Counted from the first letter of the stretch, positions 10,902 through 21,880 are shown. The stretch: 64,000 nucleotides of DNA from Nematopogon swammerdamellus (GCA_946902875.1 OX336338.1:11957971-12021970), one strand, 5' to 3'. Numbers and translations are program-made. Notes: a model not told the origin generated them from the letters alone.

Positions 10902-11622
10902 CCATATAAAATCCCTAAAACTTGGAAACTATAAGGCGGATGAAAAAAAAAATTTTATAAAAATTTTCTTGTTGGAAATTCAACATTTCTAAACAAAAAT
11001 CTGCCTCTAGTACCTATCCTTCCGTCGAAAAATTAAAATAAATAAAATAAAATTTCTGTAAGATTAAAAAAAATCGCATTGAGCAGATATACTAGCAAAG
11101 GAAAAAAACACAATTATGAATTTAATGCAATCTTAAACCCGAGATCCCCTGGACTTATTACCCGAACTAACTCCGCTTCGTCTTCATAATGAAAACAAAG
11201 TATTTTCGTGTTCAAATAAGTGATGGATGTCCGATGATGATGATGTGTGTTTAGAAATGTTGAGTTCGAAATTTTTGTGGGTGCGTGTCTGCAGCATGCG
11301 TAGTCTCGTCCTGGTGTGGTGGCAGCCTTCCCTCCTGCTTCGTCCTGCCACGATCGCCTCTGATGTAGTTCACAGGATCCACCTGCTCATGCCCCTTGTT
11401 CCTTCTTTTATCCTCTCCTCCACTGGTGACTTACACTCTTTACTACCAGCGTCGGTATACATTTCTTTTATATTTCAATCTATGCATGTGTTTTAACTTA
11501 GATTAGAGGAATTTTATTTAACAGTTTTTTGCCAACCTAACTAATTAAACAGACTAAGTTTACAAGTATTAAGAATTTGCCTGACCGGAAGTGGGCCTGG
11601 ACTTGCAAGCAATTTTATTATG

Positions 11623-12010
11623 TTAAGACGATACCCATAGCTGGCTGCTTTGCATAGAAAAAGGTCGTGAGTCGGTGTTGTTTTTTAATTTAAAAAAATT
11701 AATGGTAATAAAATTTAAAAATGTACAACAATAGAGGTATGTGCTTGTGGTTTACTTATTTATCAGTGCAATAAAAATTTCGTTTTATTCATTCACTTTG
11801 GCGTCAGATGAAAAAAATCTAAATTAAATAATTTTTTCATCTGACGCAAAAGTGAATGAATAAAACGAAATTTTTATTGCACTGATAAATAACTAAACCA
11901 CAAACACAGAACTCTATTGTTGTAGATTTTTAAATTTTTTAAAATTAAAAAACAACACCGACTTACGACCTTTTTCTATGCAAAGCAGCCAGCTATGGGT
12001 ATCGTCTTAA
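11623..12010. mobile_element. Near-perfect 388-bp palindromic MITE
   Basis: Starts TTAAGACGATACCCATAGCT and ends with its complement (ATGGGTATCGTCTTAA). About 188 bp on each side pair almost completely around a short AT-rich centre near 11816-11832. TTAA at both ends could be a piggyBac-type or TA-type target. Few mismatches suggest youth or gene conversion between arms. Confidence 0.85.
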
Positions 12011-15000
12011 GGTATTATTTGTCTAATTTCAATAGGCACCCACCTAATTACTGTATAGCGTAACTATGTTCCTGTTCCTGCAGAACTATTTCAAGAAATT
12101 AATAAAGTTCGAGTACTGTGTGAGGCGAACTTTTAGGTTATTGTAAAATATTTATTAACCGTATAAATTTTAAGAATACAAATTTAAAATTTTTTTGTGC
12201 AAAAAATTTGTTTTCATTTGATTTTTATGTAAAATAATACTTTCAAGATAAGCTTTTCCGATAAATTTAAATAGAAATAAATAATTGGTAGGTACCTATG
12301 CAACACGCAAAAGCATAATAGCAGATTCGCAAATAGCAGATGACGTAATAAATAAAACCACATTTTCTGACATTAAATTTATTGAATAATTCATAAACCT
12401 TTGAAACATTCACCTACATCTGATTTTCAATGCCTAACTTTAACCATTAAATTCTTATTATCTATCTCTGAATTTGGCAAAACTTGACTGCAGTTTGATG
12501 ATCGAGTTTCAGAGTGGATTACAAAAATCAGACGCAAGCACAATGGATACAAAAGAAGAAAATAAGGATATACTCGTACATAATACAGTAAATAAAAAAA
12601 AAAACAATAAAATATTCTCCACTCTTTTTAGCTCGCTCGTACTTGAATTTGATTAGGAGAAGGTGCGTGCGAGAGGGACGGAGGAGTGAGTGCCGGTACT
12701 GCCGGTGCTCCGCCGCTCATTACTAGGACCAAAGCGAGCTCGAAAAGTGTGGAGACAGGGGAGCGCCACCCCACCCTCGACTCGGGCTGCAGCAGCGCGC
12801 CGACCGAGTCGTAGGCGAGGCGACATCACCCTCAATTGAACTAAATACATTTCGCAAGATGCATTCAACATTGTACGCTTTTGCCTTAAAATTAATAATA
12901 AGTAGTTCATTATGAATATTCACTTATTTTAGTAACTAATCTAAGTATATGAACTATGTAGTTTAGTAGATTATGAATAAATGTTCCGAAGTGTATGAGG
13001 TACGTCGTGTCACCTACCTAGCAGTGCGGAGCGGGGACAGCGAGCGGCGGCCGCACCAGCACCGCTCGCTCGCTCGGCGCGTCGCTTCCTCCTCGAGGGT
13101 AACGAGGACTGTGGGTACGGAGTATCTATGCTCTAATCATTACTTATCCGAACTATCAATCCACACCCAAATATGTAGTTAAATTTATTTATACCTAATA
13201 TGTTTAATTAACACCTGTTGCAAGTGTCATCAGCGTGATGGGTATTCGTATGCGGAGACGTCAAGGAATGTGTAACCAACAATTAGACCTAATCACTTTT
13301 AAAATAATGGGATAGAAATATCAAAGAAAAACAACTCGATTTCGAGATATAATATCCAAACGTTTACTCCGTAAATTAGATTTTTCAACATAACTGGTAA
13401 CTCATTATTAATTTACAATATGCACAAATTATTCATCACAAAACGTAAAAATTATAAATTCATCAACTATCCTAGAGGTATTGTTAATTACTATAACTCG
13501 CAACATCTACTTGAAATACAAATTCCAAATTATATTATTAACAATAGGTGTGTAGGTAACCTATTTTTATACCTTAATATTTACAACGGTACCTAGTTCG
13601 ATTTTTATTCTTTGCCATCAACCGGTTGCATTGAATCTGCTCGAGGAGGATAATGGCTCAAATATTTCGATATTACTTAAAAAATATATCAAAAGAAATC
13701 GACTGCGTTCACATACATGCACTGCAACTGGTAGATAGATAAATATCAATAATATTTATCAGACGACGGACTCTGTTCCCTGGCTCAGTACAAATGTTTC
13801 AGTGTGTAAATACGAGTGCCTATGTATATAGTATATGTATATATATAACTGATTGATTTGACAGCTTCCAGTACAGTTTACAGCTTACATTATGTTATGA
13901 AACTAACGGCCACCTAAATCTAAATACTTCATATGTGAGGTAGTTTCAGTTTCATTCGATCATTTTATTAGTATCTAGTATATTTACTCTGAATTATTGA
14001 TCTACAATTACGGAGATTTCCGTAAAATATCTTTGTAACAATAAAGGTAACATCTTACGTAGTCCTGAAACATTATTAACTTAGATAAATTTGTGAGAGC
14101 TAGCCGTCATGTAAATGCTGCTGAAAAATAGTTTTTGTTATTTTATTACTCTTTAGTGTTTTGTTTCGTTAGGTATATGAAATATATATTATTATATATA
14201 GGTGCGCGAATTGACAAGACGGGCGGCCGGTCGGGTTTGTACGTCAGAAACGGATGAGGTACATAGGCCGGTTCGTTCTGGGGTCCGACCGAGTTTACTT
14301 TACAAGCACTGCCAACTTGTTTCTTCATATTTACGAATGAACATAATATTGGTTTATTTATTTCTAAGTACATATTACATTGTATTATATGTTCATATCA
14401 ACATACTATAGTCGCGGCTGAGGTAGTTCAGTATTGTAATTCATATTAATATAAAAATACTTCTGTAATATATAATCAACATTCAATTACAAACATCAAA
14501 ATATATTTGTATTGCACGAACTAATTAGGTATATAAGCTGAAGTCGATTGCTGAAACGAAGCCGGCGCAGCGGCGACGACGGTTGGATACATAATATTAT
14601 ATTGTATAAGGAGGTATGTAGGTATGTGCATGTTCTGTCTGATAGCTATGTACATTTACAATACGTATGTCGATATTCATTACATTATTATCACTGCTAA
14701 GTTGACCGACATGTACAGATGATGTCTCGAGCAAGACAATTCTCATTCAATCTTTTGTTATACAACTTTTTAACTCAGTTTTTATTAATATTTTTTTTTC
14801 TGATATTTATTAGAATAACTATTGAACATTTATAAAACGTTGGATATGTGTATGTACCTTAAAATGTGCAGGTTTGCCACGTTTGATATAAACAAATGCC
14901 AGCGCAGCGTTCGTTATTTCTTGACCTCGACAAACTGTGGGTACATTTTTGTCAACGATTATTCTTGTTCATACAATTTTTGAAGTTTCTGCCAGTAAAT

Positions 15001-16964
15001 AAATAAATACCTAATTGGTATAGGCAATAGCGAGAAGAGCTTGGTCATGTTATATAATGTTAATCATCTATATATAATAGAGTCATCGAGTGTGGCAAGG
15101 CAATCAGCATTGTGAGTCCACTGAACATTGTTCTTGTACTTTAGTTTCCACGATATTCGTTATTAAACATAATTTAATGTACGACAGATGTTGTTTTCAT
15201 TTAAGGTCCCATCTATTTAGGATCAGTTGTATTTCGATTACAGTAAGAAAATTGATTAATGAATGTTCGTGTTTGATATGTTAACTTCCAAAATGGTCAC
15301 TCACAAGCTCACACACAATACAGTGTAGGTATACCTACGCTGTACTTAACACTTCATTATTTACGAGGTACTTTTGCTTATTATTTTTTATTGAATATTT
15401 TCGATAAATTCATTAATTCATCTATTTATTATACAAAATCATTTACAACATTAGTTCAAGTTATTGCTAAAGAATTTCTTTATTCCGTTATTAATATCCA
15501 CTTATCTAGATATAATTCCACGAATTACTTACTCGGACAAATCAAACTCCACTCACAAATTATTGGCGGATCTCATTTGGCAACGTTAGGAAGACTAAAC
15601 TCTTACACGCAACTACTAAAGAAATGTTATCAATCTAAACTCAATCTCGTCTATCCCTCCTTGGTAACTTAGTACAACATTCTAATATAATTTTGGGGAT
15701 GAACACTTACACTTCGAAAAAAAAGTAATTAAAAATGTAACTAACGATAATACGACCAACCCAATGCTAACTTAAAAATAAATTATTTGTCAACCAGAAA
15801 AGCACCGAAACAATAACTTTACAAAATGCTTACATACTGAGCGTAACATGAAATAAGCAATAATAATAGTAGACACCTGTTGAGGAAGATAATAAGATAG
15901 TATAGGTACATACGTAGGTACTACCTACCATCAATGATATAAGGTCTCACAAATCATGCGGTACGGCAGATTGTCAACACTTATTGATTGAAAACCATAT
16001 TTAAATAACATTCTACAAAAGTGTATGATAATTTGTCAATACATAAATATCTAACTAAACACTTTTCATGCTCCATTACTCTGGCAAAGTAGGAACTCAC
16101 ACTTCACTTGGCTATGATATTATTGTATTGATAGGATAACGTAAATATTATACATTTTTATTTTAAAACCACTGCAAGTGACAAACGGAATATAACTAAA
16201 ATTTTATATAAAAATGAAAATGCAAAAACTGGTACGTGTAAGAAAATAAATCGTGGAGTAAACAAACATACCTATTAGTACGTATAGATAGACATATGTT
16301 AAACATAATCACGATTCCGTGTCTCTTATATAAAAAGTATTTATGTACAAAGTATAAATATATATATGAACAATCAATAAAAAATTGAAGATCATCTTGA
16401 AACATTTCGTCAACCATTAAAGAAATTACAGTGATTGAACTCATTTTTGCATAATATATTTAGATATGTTCAATAAGTACAACTTGCAGAAAACAAACCG
16501 ACAATGCACTTTACTAAATGAAAACTTACCTACCTACCTAAACTTATTATAAACAGTAACAAAGTAATGTAAATTAAAAGTAACAAGTAAACATTATCAC
16601 GTGTAATTCAATATTTTTATTTTATAATTATTACCTGCACCAAAGAAATATAATAAGCCTGTACATACATAATGTATTTTAAAATGGAAATTTTCTGCAA
16701 ATTTCCGATATGTATGTTTCAAATTAAGCTTGCTCCTTTCCATAATAATAGCGCACATCAGGCGCGGCGTGGCATTATTTTGTCGATCGATACCGATCGA
16801 CAAAATAATTGGGACAGAGCTTTCGATAATATCACATACCTACTGAAACGTTAAAGTTGCCGATAAGTAGATATAAAAAATACTATAATAAAAATAATTC
16901 ATAAAGTCACCTTAAGCGAAAAATAAGCTTGGGTTAACTAATTGAAACAACAGAAATCCTGTTA
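12011..16964. other. Largely unique AT-rich intergenic DNA with small GC patches
   Basis: GC-rich patches occur at 12660-12830, 13020-13115, 14205-14290 and 14560-14590. A TATATAAG at about 14531 precedes a short GC-rich stretch and could be a core promoter, but no gene follows. A perfect palindrome centred on TTTTGTCGATCGATACCGAT occurs at about 16773-16808. The small frames are AT-rich and show no domain. No repeat copies recur here, unlike the rest of the window, so it may be regulatory DNA downstream of zld. Confidence 0.4.
16773..16808. repeat. Perfect short palindrome (TTTTGTCGATCG arms)
   Basis: ATTATTTTGTCGATCG, loop of 4, CGATCGACAAAATAAT. Contains nested GATC sites. Confidence 0.65.
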
Positions 16965-17290
16965 AGTGCGACCGTTGTTCACACACAGAGGGTTCCGTAG
17001 CCAATTCCTTTTTGCACGCATAGCGAGTGCGCGCGCTGTGATCACGCGGATTCACGCGGGGCGGCGCGGCGCGGCGGCGGCGGCGGCGCGGAGCTGTCCA
17101 TTGTAATACTATTTTCTCAAAAGGTGTAAACTTCAAAATAGTTTTCATGCCGTAAGGACTGAATTGACTTACTTTATTACATTTGTTTACATTTTCTTCA
17201 GTAATCATCGCGGACAGCGAGGGTGACAGACAGACGGACGGACGTACGGACCGATCCGAGACCTGAGCGATTTTAAGATTCACTGATGGC
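16965..17290. repeat. Dispersed repeat with GC-rich core, shared with 3640-3821
   Basis: TTGTTCACACACAGAGGGTTCC at the start, a (GGC)n/(GCG)n core at 17055-17095, then CTTCAAAATAGTTTTCATGC, a GACAGACAGACGGACGGACG run, and GGCTACGGAACTCTAAAAAA at the end. Confidence 0.55.
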
Positions 17291-17329
17291 TACGGAACTC
17301 TAAAAAAGTGTGCATGGATGCCATGGATG

Positions 17330-17565
17330 GGCGTCGTACTCACTGCTGGCGGAGGCGGTGCGTCAAGGCGCCAGGCGCGACGCGGAGCGGAGAGCCCCGC
17401 CACCACCGCGTCGTCGTCGTCGCGCCCGCCCGCCGCCGGACGTGTCCTGCCAGGCTGCTAATACGTACAGGGCGGCACGCACACAGTCGCGCCGACCGGT
17501 GGCGGCGGTGTGTGCGTACCGCACCACCCGCTCCCTCCGCTCCGCGCCGCGATACCCCGCCACCT
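17330..17565. other. GC-rich patch downstream of zld
   Basis: CpG- and CGG/CCG-rich. The stop-poor frames on both strands are mutually overlapping shadows with Arg/Pro/Ala-rich output. It could be zld 3' UTR, an unrelated promoter, or an exon of a neighbouring gene. No domain. Confidence 0.35.
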
Positions 17566-17630
17566 AGTCCTCTTTCTTTTCAACCTTCCTTCTTACCTAA
17601 ATATATTTCAAATATTTAGCTAAACGTAAT

Positions 17631-17636
17631 TTTAAT
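17631..17636 (-). terminator. Possible zld polyadenylation signal (ATTAAA)
   Basis: ATTAAA on the minus strand about 186 bases after the zld stop codon. No AATAAA was seen closer to the stop. The true 3' end could be much further downstream, for example past the GC-rich patch and the repeat at 16965-17290. Confidence 0.25.
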
Positions 17637-17821
17637 ATAATTAAACAAATATGATATCAAATACCTACCCTATCTATACGTTGATTTTATGACAAAGATC
17701 ACGTAAATAATAAAAAAATCACTTATATCGATATTGCCAGTGATATGTCGACAGGTAACATTATTATCGATCTAAATAGATATGCGAACATGATGAAGAT
17801 ATGAGAGGTATAGGGTGGGGT

Positions 17822-20800
17822 TTATGAGGTGATGGGTCGGAAGGACTTCTTGCGGTGCGTGTCGCAATGCTTTAGCATGTGATCCTTGCGGATGAAGCCC
17901 TTGCCGCAGTAGTGGCAGGCGAAGGGCTTGGTGCCGGAGTGCAGGCACATGTGCCGCCTCAGATCCGTCTTGTGGTTGAAGGACTTGGGGCACTGCTGGC
18001 AGCGGAAGGGCTTGATGCCGGCGTGCTTGGAAAAGTGCTCCTCATAGGTGAGGTCGTCCGGGAAGCGCTTGCCGCAGCGCTCGCACTTAAAGGGCTTGGC
18101 GCCCGAGTGGAAGGACTTGTTGTGCTGCGTCAGGTAGCACGCCTTGTTGAACGTCTTGTCGCACTCGAAGCACTTGTGCACCGTTTTCGGCACGCTCTTG
18201 TTGCTCTCTGCGAGAGGCGGCCCCGGCACCGTCGACGACACCGACGGGGACCCGCCGCTCTCGTACTCCACCGTCGCGCTCTCGGGGCTCGCCGGAGACT
18301 TCATCTGCTTCTCATAATTCTCCTTATTCGCGTAATCCATAATATCTTCAATTTTCATTATTTGAAGCTCCGCAGTATTCGAGGACGGTTCTTCTTTGAT
18401 TACTTTTGAAATGGCGTACTCAAGGTTACCCATTTTAATCTCATTGTTGTTCGGTAACAAATCTACCTTCATAGTTTTCGCGGCATAACCGTAATCGTAC
18501 ACAGCCCTTTGATCGTTCAATCCTTCGTTATATTGCATGGAGCTGTTTTCCGAGTCTATTATCAGGAAGGTCTCTACTGACTCTTCGCTGGGGCTGGGAC
18601 CCCCCACGTTAGGTGATGGTAGGTAGTTAGGAATGAAAATGCCGAATCTCTGAGATTGAATCTGAGCGAAGCTCGGTAGGCGGCATCCGCTAGACTCGTT
18701 CGACGTTTCAATTTCCGTAACTTCGGTCATTTCTGGCATAGTAAGTTCACCAAAAGTAACCGGACTGGCTATATGCAGGTTGCTGATAGCCATATCCATA
18801 ACGTGGGGGGCCATCCCGTTTGGGTAGTTCGGAGCTATACTCTGCTGAAAATTCTGACCCAAATATAATGGGGTGTGCGTGGGGTCCGGGACCGTAGGCA
18901 CCAAAGGATCCGTAGACCTCGGGCTGTACGGATTGACTGCCAAATGACTGAACGGCGGCAGCGTGTGCGGAGTAATTTGCGGAGTACTCTGCGGCAGGGC
19001 TGGAGTTGAAATATTGCTGGTTGATACTGATAGCAGGCCCCTCATATGGTGACTTTGTGAAACAGAGGGACCTGCTTCCCCGTTTGGGGGATTTCCCGTT
19101 GACGAATTGGGACTGGGTTTCGCTCCTTGATGACTGTTTTCGTTGGGATTTCCTATCCCCGGCGGTTGACTACCTATGTTGAGGGGATGTGTGCCTACTT
19201 GATGCGGCAGCGGGTGGTTAGCTAGAGGATTATTACTCATAAAATTATTATCTATGTTACCCTGTTGTAGATGCGAATACGGTGACTTGGACTGGATCGA
19301 GGAAGCGCGGTGCGTTCGATCATATGTCTGCGAGGGGTACGGAGACTGCAGTGCTGCCTCGTCCACACCGCGGCCGTCGTCGCCAGACCCAGGACTGTGC
19401 GTGTTGGAGTCCGACGGCGGCGGGCCACGGTTCTGGTCGCGGCTGGGGTGGTGGTGGTTGCTTATCGGGAGCGTCGCTGGATCTGGTTGGCCCGATGATC
19501 TTACTGCGTTCTTGTGAAGTGTAGTGTTATAATGTCTCTTTAGATGGCCAGAACTAGTGAACCATTTGTTGCAGGCGGTGCAGTTGTACGTTTTGGGACG
19601 TCTTGCTTCATTTGATTTCCAATTAGCACCCTTACCGCCGATAGATGGCAAGGCCGTAGAGGTAGGGTTGGCAGTTTGCGTGCTAGTTATCTGCGGGGCG
19701 GGTGAATCATAGGGTCTGTACGGCGGCTTCATATCTTGATTTGTTGATGCTGTGTTGCCATACTCCTGGATTGCTAGTGGGGGCATCTGTACACCTGGGT
19801 AGATTTTCTGATCAGGATGTAAAAATTGCTTCTGATCATGGTGCCCAGGTACAAAAGACTTCTCTTGTGCATAGGGAAATTTATGTTCAGAATGGTACAT
19901 TTTCGCATCGACTGCGAAAGGTTTCTGGTCCGAAAACATTTTCTGTTCTTTGAAGAGAGCTGAATCTCCGTTCATCGGTGGATTACTGTAAATCTTTTGA
20001 TTTTCCCAGGGTAACATTGGGGGTACAGCTCTTGGGTTTTCTCTCACTTGCACGGATGTGGGCTCAAAGTTGGTATTTCCCGTTTGGTCTGCTTCAGTAC
20101 CAGGATATACAACTTTCTGAGAGTCCAAATCTAATATGTCAGACGACTCCTCTTGCTCTTCTTTAACTTTGATTTCGCCGCCGGGAAAACCAGCGTACTG
20201 CTTTGTTGGAAACTGTTGAATATGTTGGTACTGGCCTTGTGTGGGTGCGTTGTGGGCGGTGTTGCAGTGCTCCGTGAGCTGCATGGCGGAATCACAGACG
20301 AATCCACACTTGTCGCACTGGTTGGGCGAGGGGGAGGGCGTGGGTTGGTTTAGCGGCTGCGTGTAGAGCGGTGACGAAGATGACACTTGTGACACTCGCT
20401 CTTGTACGCTGTAGGGGTGGAAACGTGATGGCTTGTGGTAGTCCTGGTTGTACTGCGACTGCTCCCAGCTCAGTTGTTCCGAGTGCTGGTTCTGAGAGAA
20501 GGGCGCGTGGCTATATTGAGCATTGTTGAACTGCGTGCTTGGCGAGAACGTAGTCTGATCGGGATTCTGGTAGGGCGAAGGCGCGCTGTGATAACTTTGT
20601 GGAGTTGCCGGGTGCGGAAACTGAGTCGACGTCTCCGGAGTCGCCCTATGCTGGAACTCGGGGCTCGGCTTCGTAATCATGTTGTCGCTCGAGTCGGCCG
20701 GCGCCGATACCGTCGTCTCGCTCTTCACTCTGGACGCGTTATTGTTGTCGGCGTCATTCTGAGAGTTCTGTGTGCCCCATTTCACGTACAAATTTTCTTT

Positions 20801-20914
20801 ATGATATTGAAGATGTACTTCTAGCGAGTCGATCGAATCTAAGTACAAGTCGCAAACCTTGCAGTGGTAGTCCCTCGAAGGCAGTGTCGACGAAACGGCG
20901 TTGCTGTTAGCCAT
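17822..20914 (-). CDS. zld: Zelda/Vielfaltig-type C2H2 zinc-finger pioneer transcription factor, single coding exon
   Basis: Uninterrupted 1030-residue frame. In Drosophila, Zelda is the pioneer factor that opens chromatin at CAGGTAG-type sites and activates the zygotic genome, so this product is expected to be nuclear and DNA-binding. Visible fingers: N-terminal C18-C21-H34-H38; C200-C203-H216-H221; a JAZ-type finger C445-C448-H461-H467 (spacing x5) followed by a conserved-looking SSGQPDPATLPIS stretch; and a C-terminal cluster of four fingers (C915/C918/H931/H936; C944/C947/H960/H964; C972/C975/H988/H992; C1000/C1003/H1016/H1020) joined by HSGAKPF, HAGIKPF and HSGTKPF linkers. Between them lie long Pro/Ser/Gln/Asn-rich segments, an acidic patch near 724-741, and SUMO-like sites VKSE (63-66), VKEE (250-253) and IKEE (839-842). 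The start is fixed by an in-frame TAA directly before the ATG. The architecture is the known Zelda one; the assignment rests on recognition, not a search. The protein is shorter than the ~1600-residue fly protein. Alternative: another multi-finger factor, less likely. Confidence 0.85.
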   Translation of the reverse strand: MANSNAVSSTLPSRDYHCKVCDLYLDSIDSLEVHLQYHKENLYVKWGTQNSQNDADNNNASRVKSETTVSAPADSSDNMITKPSPEFQHRATPETSTQFPHPATPQSYHSAPSPYQNPDQTTFSPSTQFNNAQYSHAPFSQNQHSEQLSWEQSQYNQDYHKPSRFHPYSVQERVSQVSSSSPLYTQPLNQPTPSPSPNQCDKCGFVCDSAMQLTEHCNTAHNAPTQGQYQHIQQFPTKQYAGFPGGEIKVKEEQEESSDILDLDSQKVVYPGTEADQTGNTNFEPTSVQVRENPRAVPPMLPWENQKIYSNPPMNGDSALFKEQKMFSDQKPFAVDAKMYHSEHKFPYAQEKSFVPGHHDQKQFLHPDQKIYPGVQMPPLAIQEYGNTASTNQDMKPPYRPYDSPAPQITSTQTANPTSTALPSIGGKGANWKSNEARRPKTYNCTACNKWFTSSGHLKRHYNTTLHKNAVRSSGQPDPATLPISNHHHPSRDQNRGPPPSDSNTHSPGSGDDGRGVDEAALQSPYPSQTYDRTHRASSIQSKSPYSHLQQGNIDNNFMSNNPLANHPLPHQVGTHPLNIGSQPPGIGNPNENSHQGAKPSPNSSTGNPPNGEAGPSVSQSHHMRGLLSVSTSNISTPALPQSTPQITPHTLPPFSHLAVNPYSPRSTDPLVPTVPDPTHTPLYLGQNFQQSIAPNYPNGMAPHVMDMAISNLHIASPVTFGELTMPEMTEVTEIETSNESSGCRLPSFAQIQSQRFGIFIPNYLPSPNVGGPSPSEESVETFLIIDSENSSMQYNEGLNDQRAVYDYGYAAKTMKVDLLPNNNEIKMGNLEYAISKVIKEEPSSNTAELQIMKIEDIMDYANKENYEKQMKSPASPESATVEYESGGSPSVSSTVPGPPLAESNKSVPKTVHKCFECDKTFNKACYLTQHNKSFHSGAKPFKCERCGKRFPDDLTYEEHFSKHAGIKPFRCQQCPKSFNHKTDLRRHMCLHSGTKPFACHYCGKGFIRKDHMLKHCDTHRKKSFRPITS

Positions 20915-20923
20915 TTAAATCAT
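20915..20923 (-). promoter_or_regulatory. Minimal upstream ORF (Met-Ile-stop) abutting the zld start codon
   Basis: On the minus strand the sequence reads ATG ATT TAA immediately followed by the main ATG, in the same frame with no spacer. No AG lies between the upstream ATG and the main ATG, so no splice acceptor can remove it; it must be in the mRNA unless transcription starts inside it. The upstream ATG has a weak context (T at -3, A at +4), which would favour leaky scanning. That it tunes Zelda translation is inference. Confidence 0.7.
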
Positions 20924-20925
20924 AG

Positions 20926-21880
20926 AAGCAACGGTACGGGCCGTTTCCCCTTCCGACGAAAATAAATAATAATGTACTCGCACGAATCCGGCACATGTAG
21001 TCTGTCACACACTGAGAATTTTCAAAGTCATGTTGTTCTCACTATAGTTAAGAAGTAGATTTGTGCATGTCATACGATCGCGGTGTTAGCGAGAAAAGTT
21101 TTTCGCGGCATTTTCGCGGGGCGGCGCGGTGGTGGCGGCGGCGGCGGTGGTAGGGGCTCGACGCGAAGCCACGTGCGCGCTGTATGTAAACACGCCACGA
21201 GGCGTGCTCTCCACTACACGAGAGTTAGATAACTTAGCACCGCACTCACACTTATTAACATTGACCATTTGTTTTGTTGATTTATATTTTAAATGTCTTA
21301 ATGTTGTAAATAACGGCTAAATTTTACGCGAAATAATATTTATCACAGTGACGAGTTTTGTACAGGCCGCGGCGAGTGACTAATCTTGTTGACCGGTTTG
21401 AAGTTGGTTAGATGTGCGGTCACGCGGAGAGGCGCGGACGAGTACTTCCGGCACTACTGGACGCGGCGAACGAGTGGCTCCGACTGACAGCCTTCCCGGA
21501 GTCGCCTTCGGGGGCATGACTTCAATAACAATTCGCAACGTAGCCTCCCCACTCCGCGCGCGCGCCGCACCGCACCCCCGCTTCCCCGCGCCCGTGGGAC
21601 AGAGACGCAGCGTAGCATCGCTGATGAAGTTATTGCTGGCGTATACAGTGCGTCGGCAGTGCGAGCGAGACCGGGAAGGGTGAATGCGGGGCGGTAGCGG
21701 GGGCGGGTGCGCGGGGGGAGAGCCGATGAGGGCGGCGCGGGGGAACGGACCTACTCTTTCTTTCTCAAAATTGAAATGCCCGGTCGAAATGTCCGGCGAT
21801 GCTGCGTCCGAGTGGGACGGCGATATCACCACCCTAAGCCTTCCAATGCGGGCGGAGGCTGGAGCGCTGCAACGGACTGT
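20926..21880 (-). promoter_or_regulatory. GC-rich 5' flank and putative promoter region of zld
   Basis: Upstream of the start codon the sequence rises in GC content in two blocks, about 21105-21215 (CGG/CCG runs) and 21410-21740, in an otherwise AT-rich region. The open frames here on both strands look like by-products of stop-poor GC-rich DNA. A CpG-rich promoter or 5' UTR exon of zld is the simplest reading. No TATA box or clear initiator was recognised. A weak acceptor-like site (pyrimidine-rich, ending GGAAG) lies at about 20948-20970 on the minus strand, so a 5' UTR intron is possible. Confidence 0.4.
21005..21073 (-). promoter_or_regulatory. Cluster of upstream ATGs/uORFs in the putative zld 5' leader
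   Basis: A 23-codon frame (21073 to 21005) contains an internal in-frame ATG at 21029-21031 in a favourable context (AACATG), leaving an 8-residue uORF. A third ATG at 21066-21068 opens a 6-codon uORF in another frame. These matter only if the transcript starts upstream of about 21075 and this part is exonic, which the sequence alone cannot show. Confidence 0.35.

Noticed and set aside
14421..14440. let-7-like TGAGGTAG stretch
   Set aside because: Only the first eight bases match and no hairpin surrounds it.
15391..15672. 93-codon plus frame
   Set aside because: AT-rich composition (Asn/Ser/Ile/Tyr) typical of chance frames here; no motif.
17879..18409. 176-codon plus frame inside zld
   Set aside because: Antisense shadow of the zinc-finger coding sequence; Leu/Ala/Val-rich as expected of reverse-complement codons.
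21380..21832. 150-codon minus frame upstream of zld as an extra gene or N-terminal extension
   Set aside because: No domain, GC-driven composition, and an in-frame stop directly before the zld ATG excludes extension.
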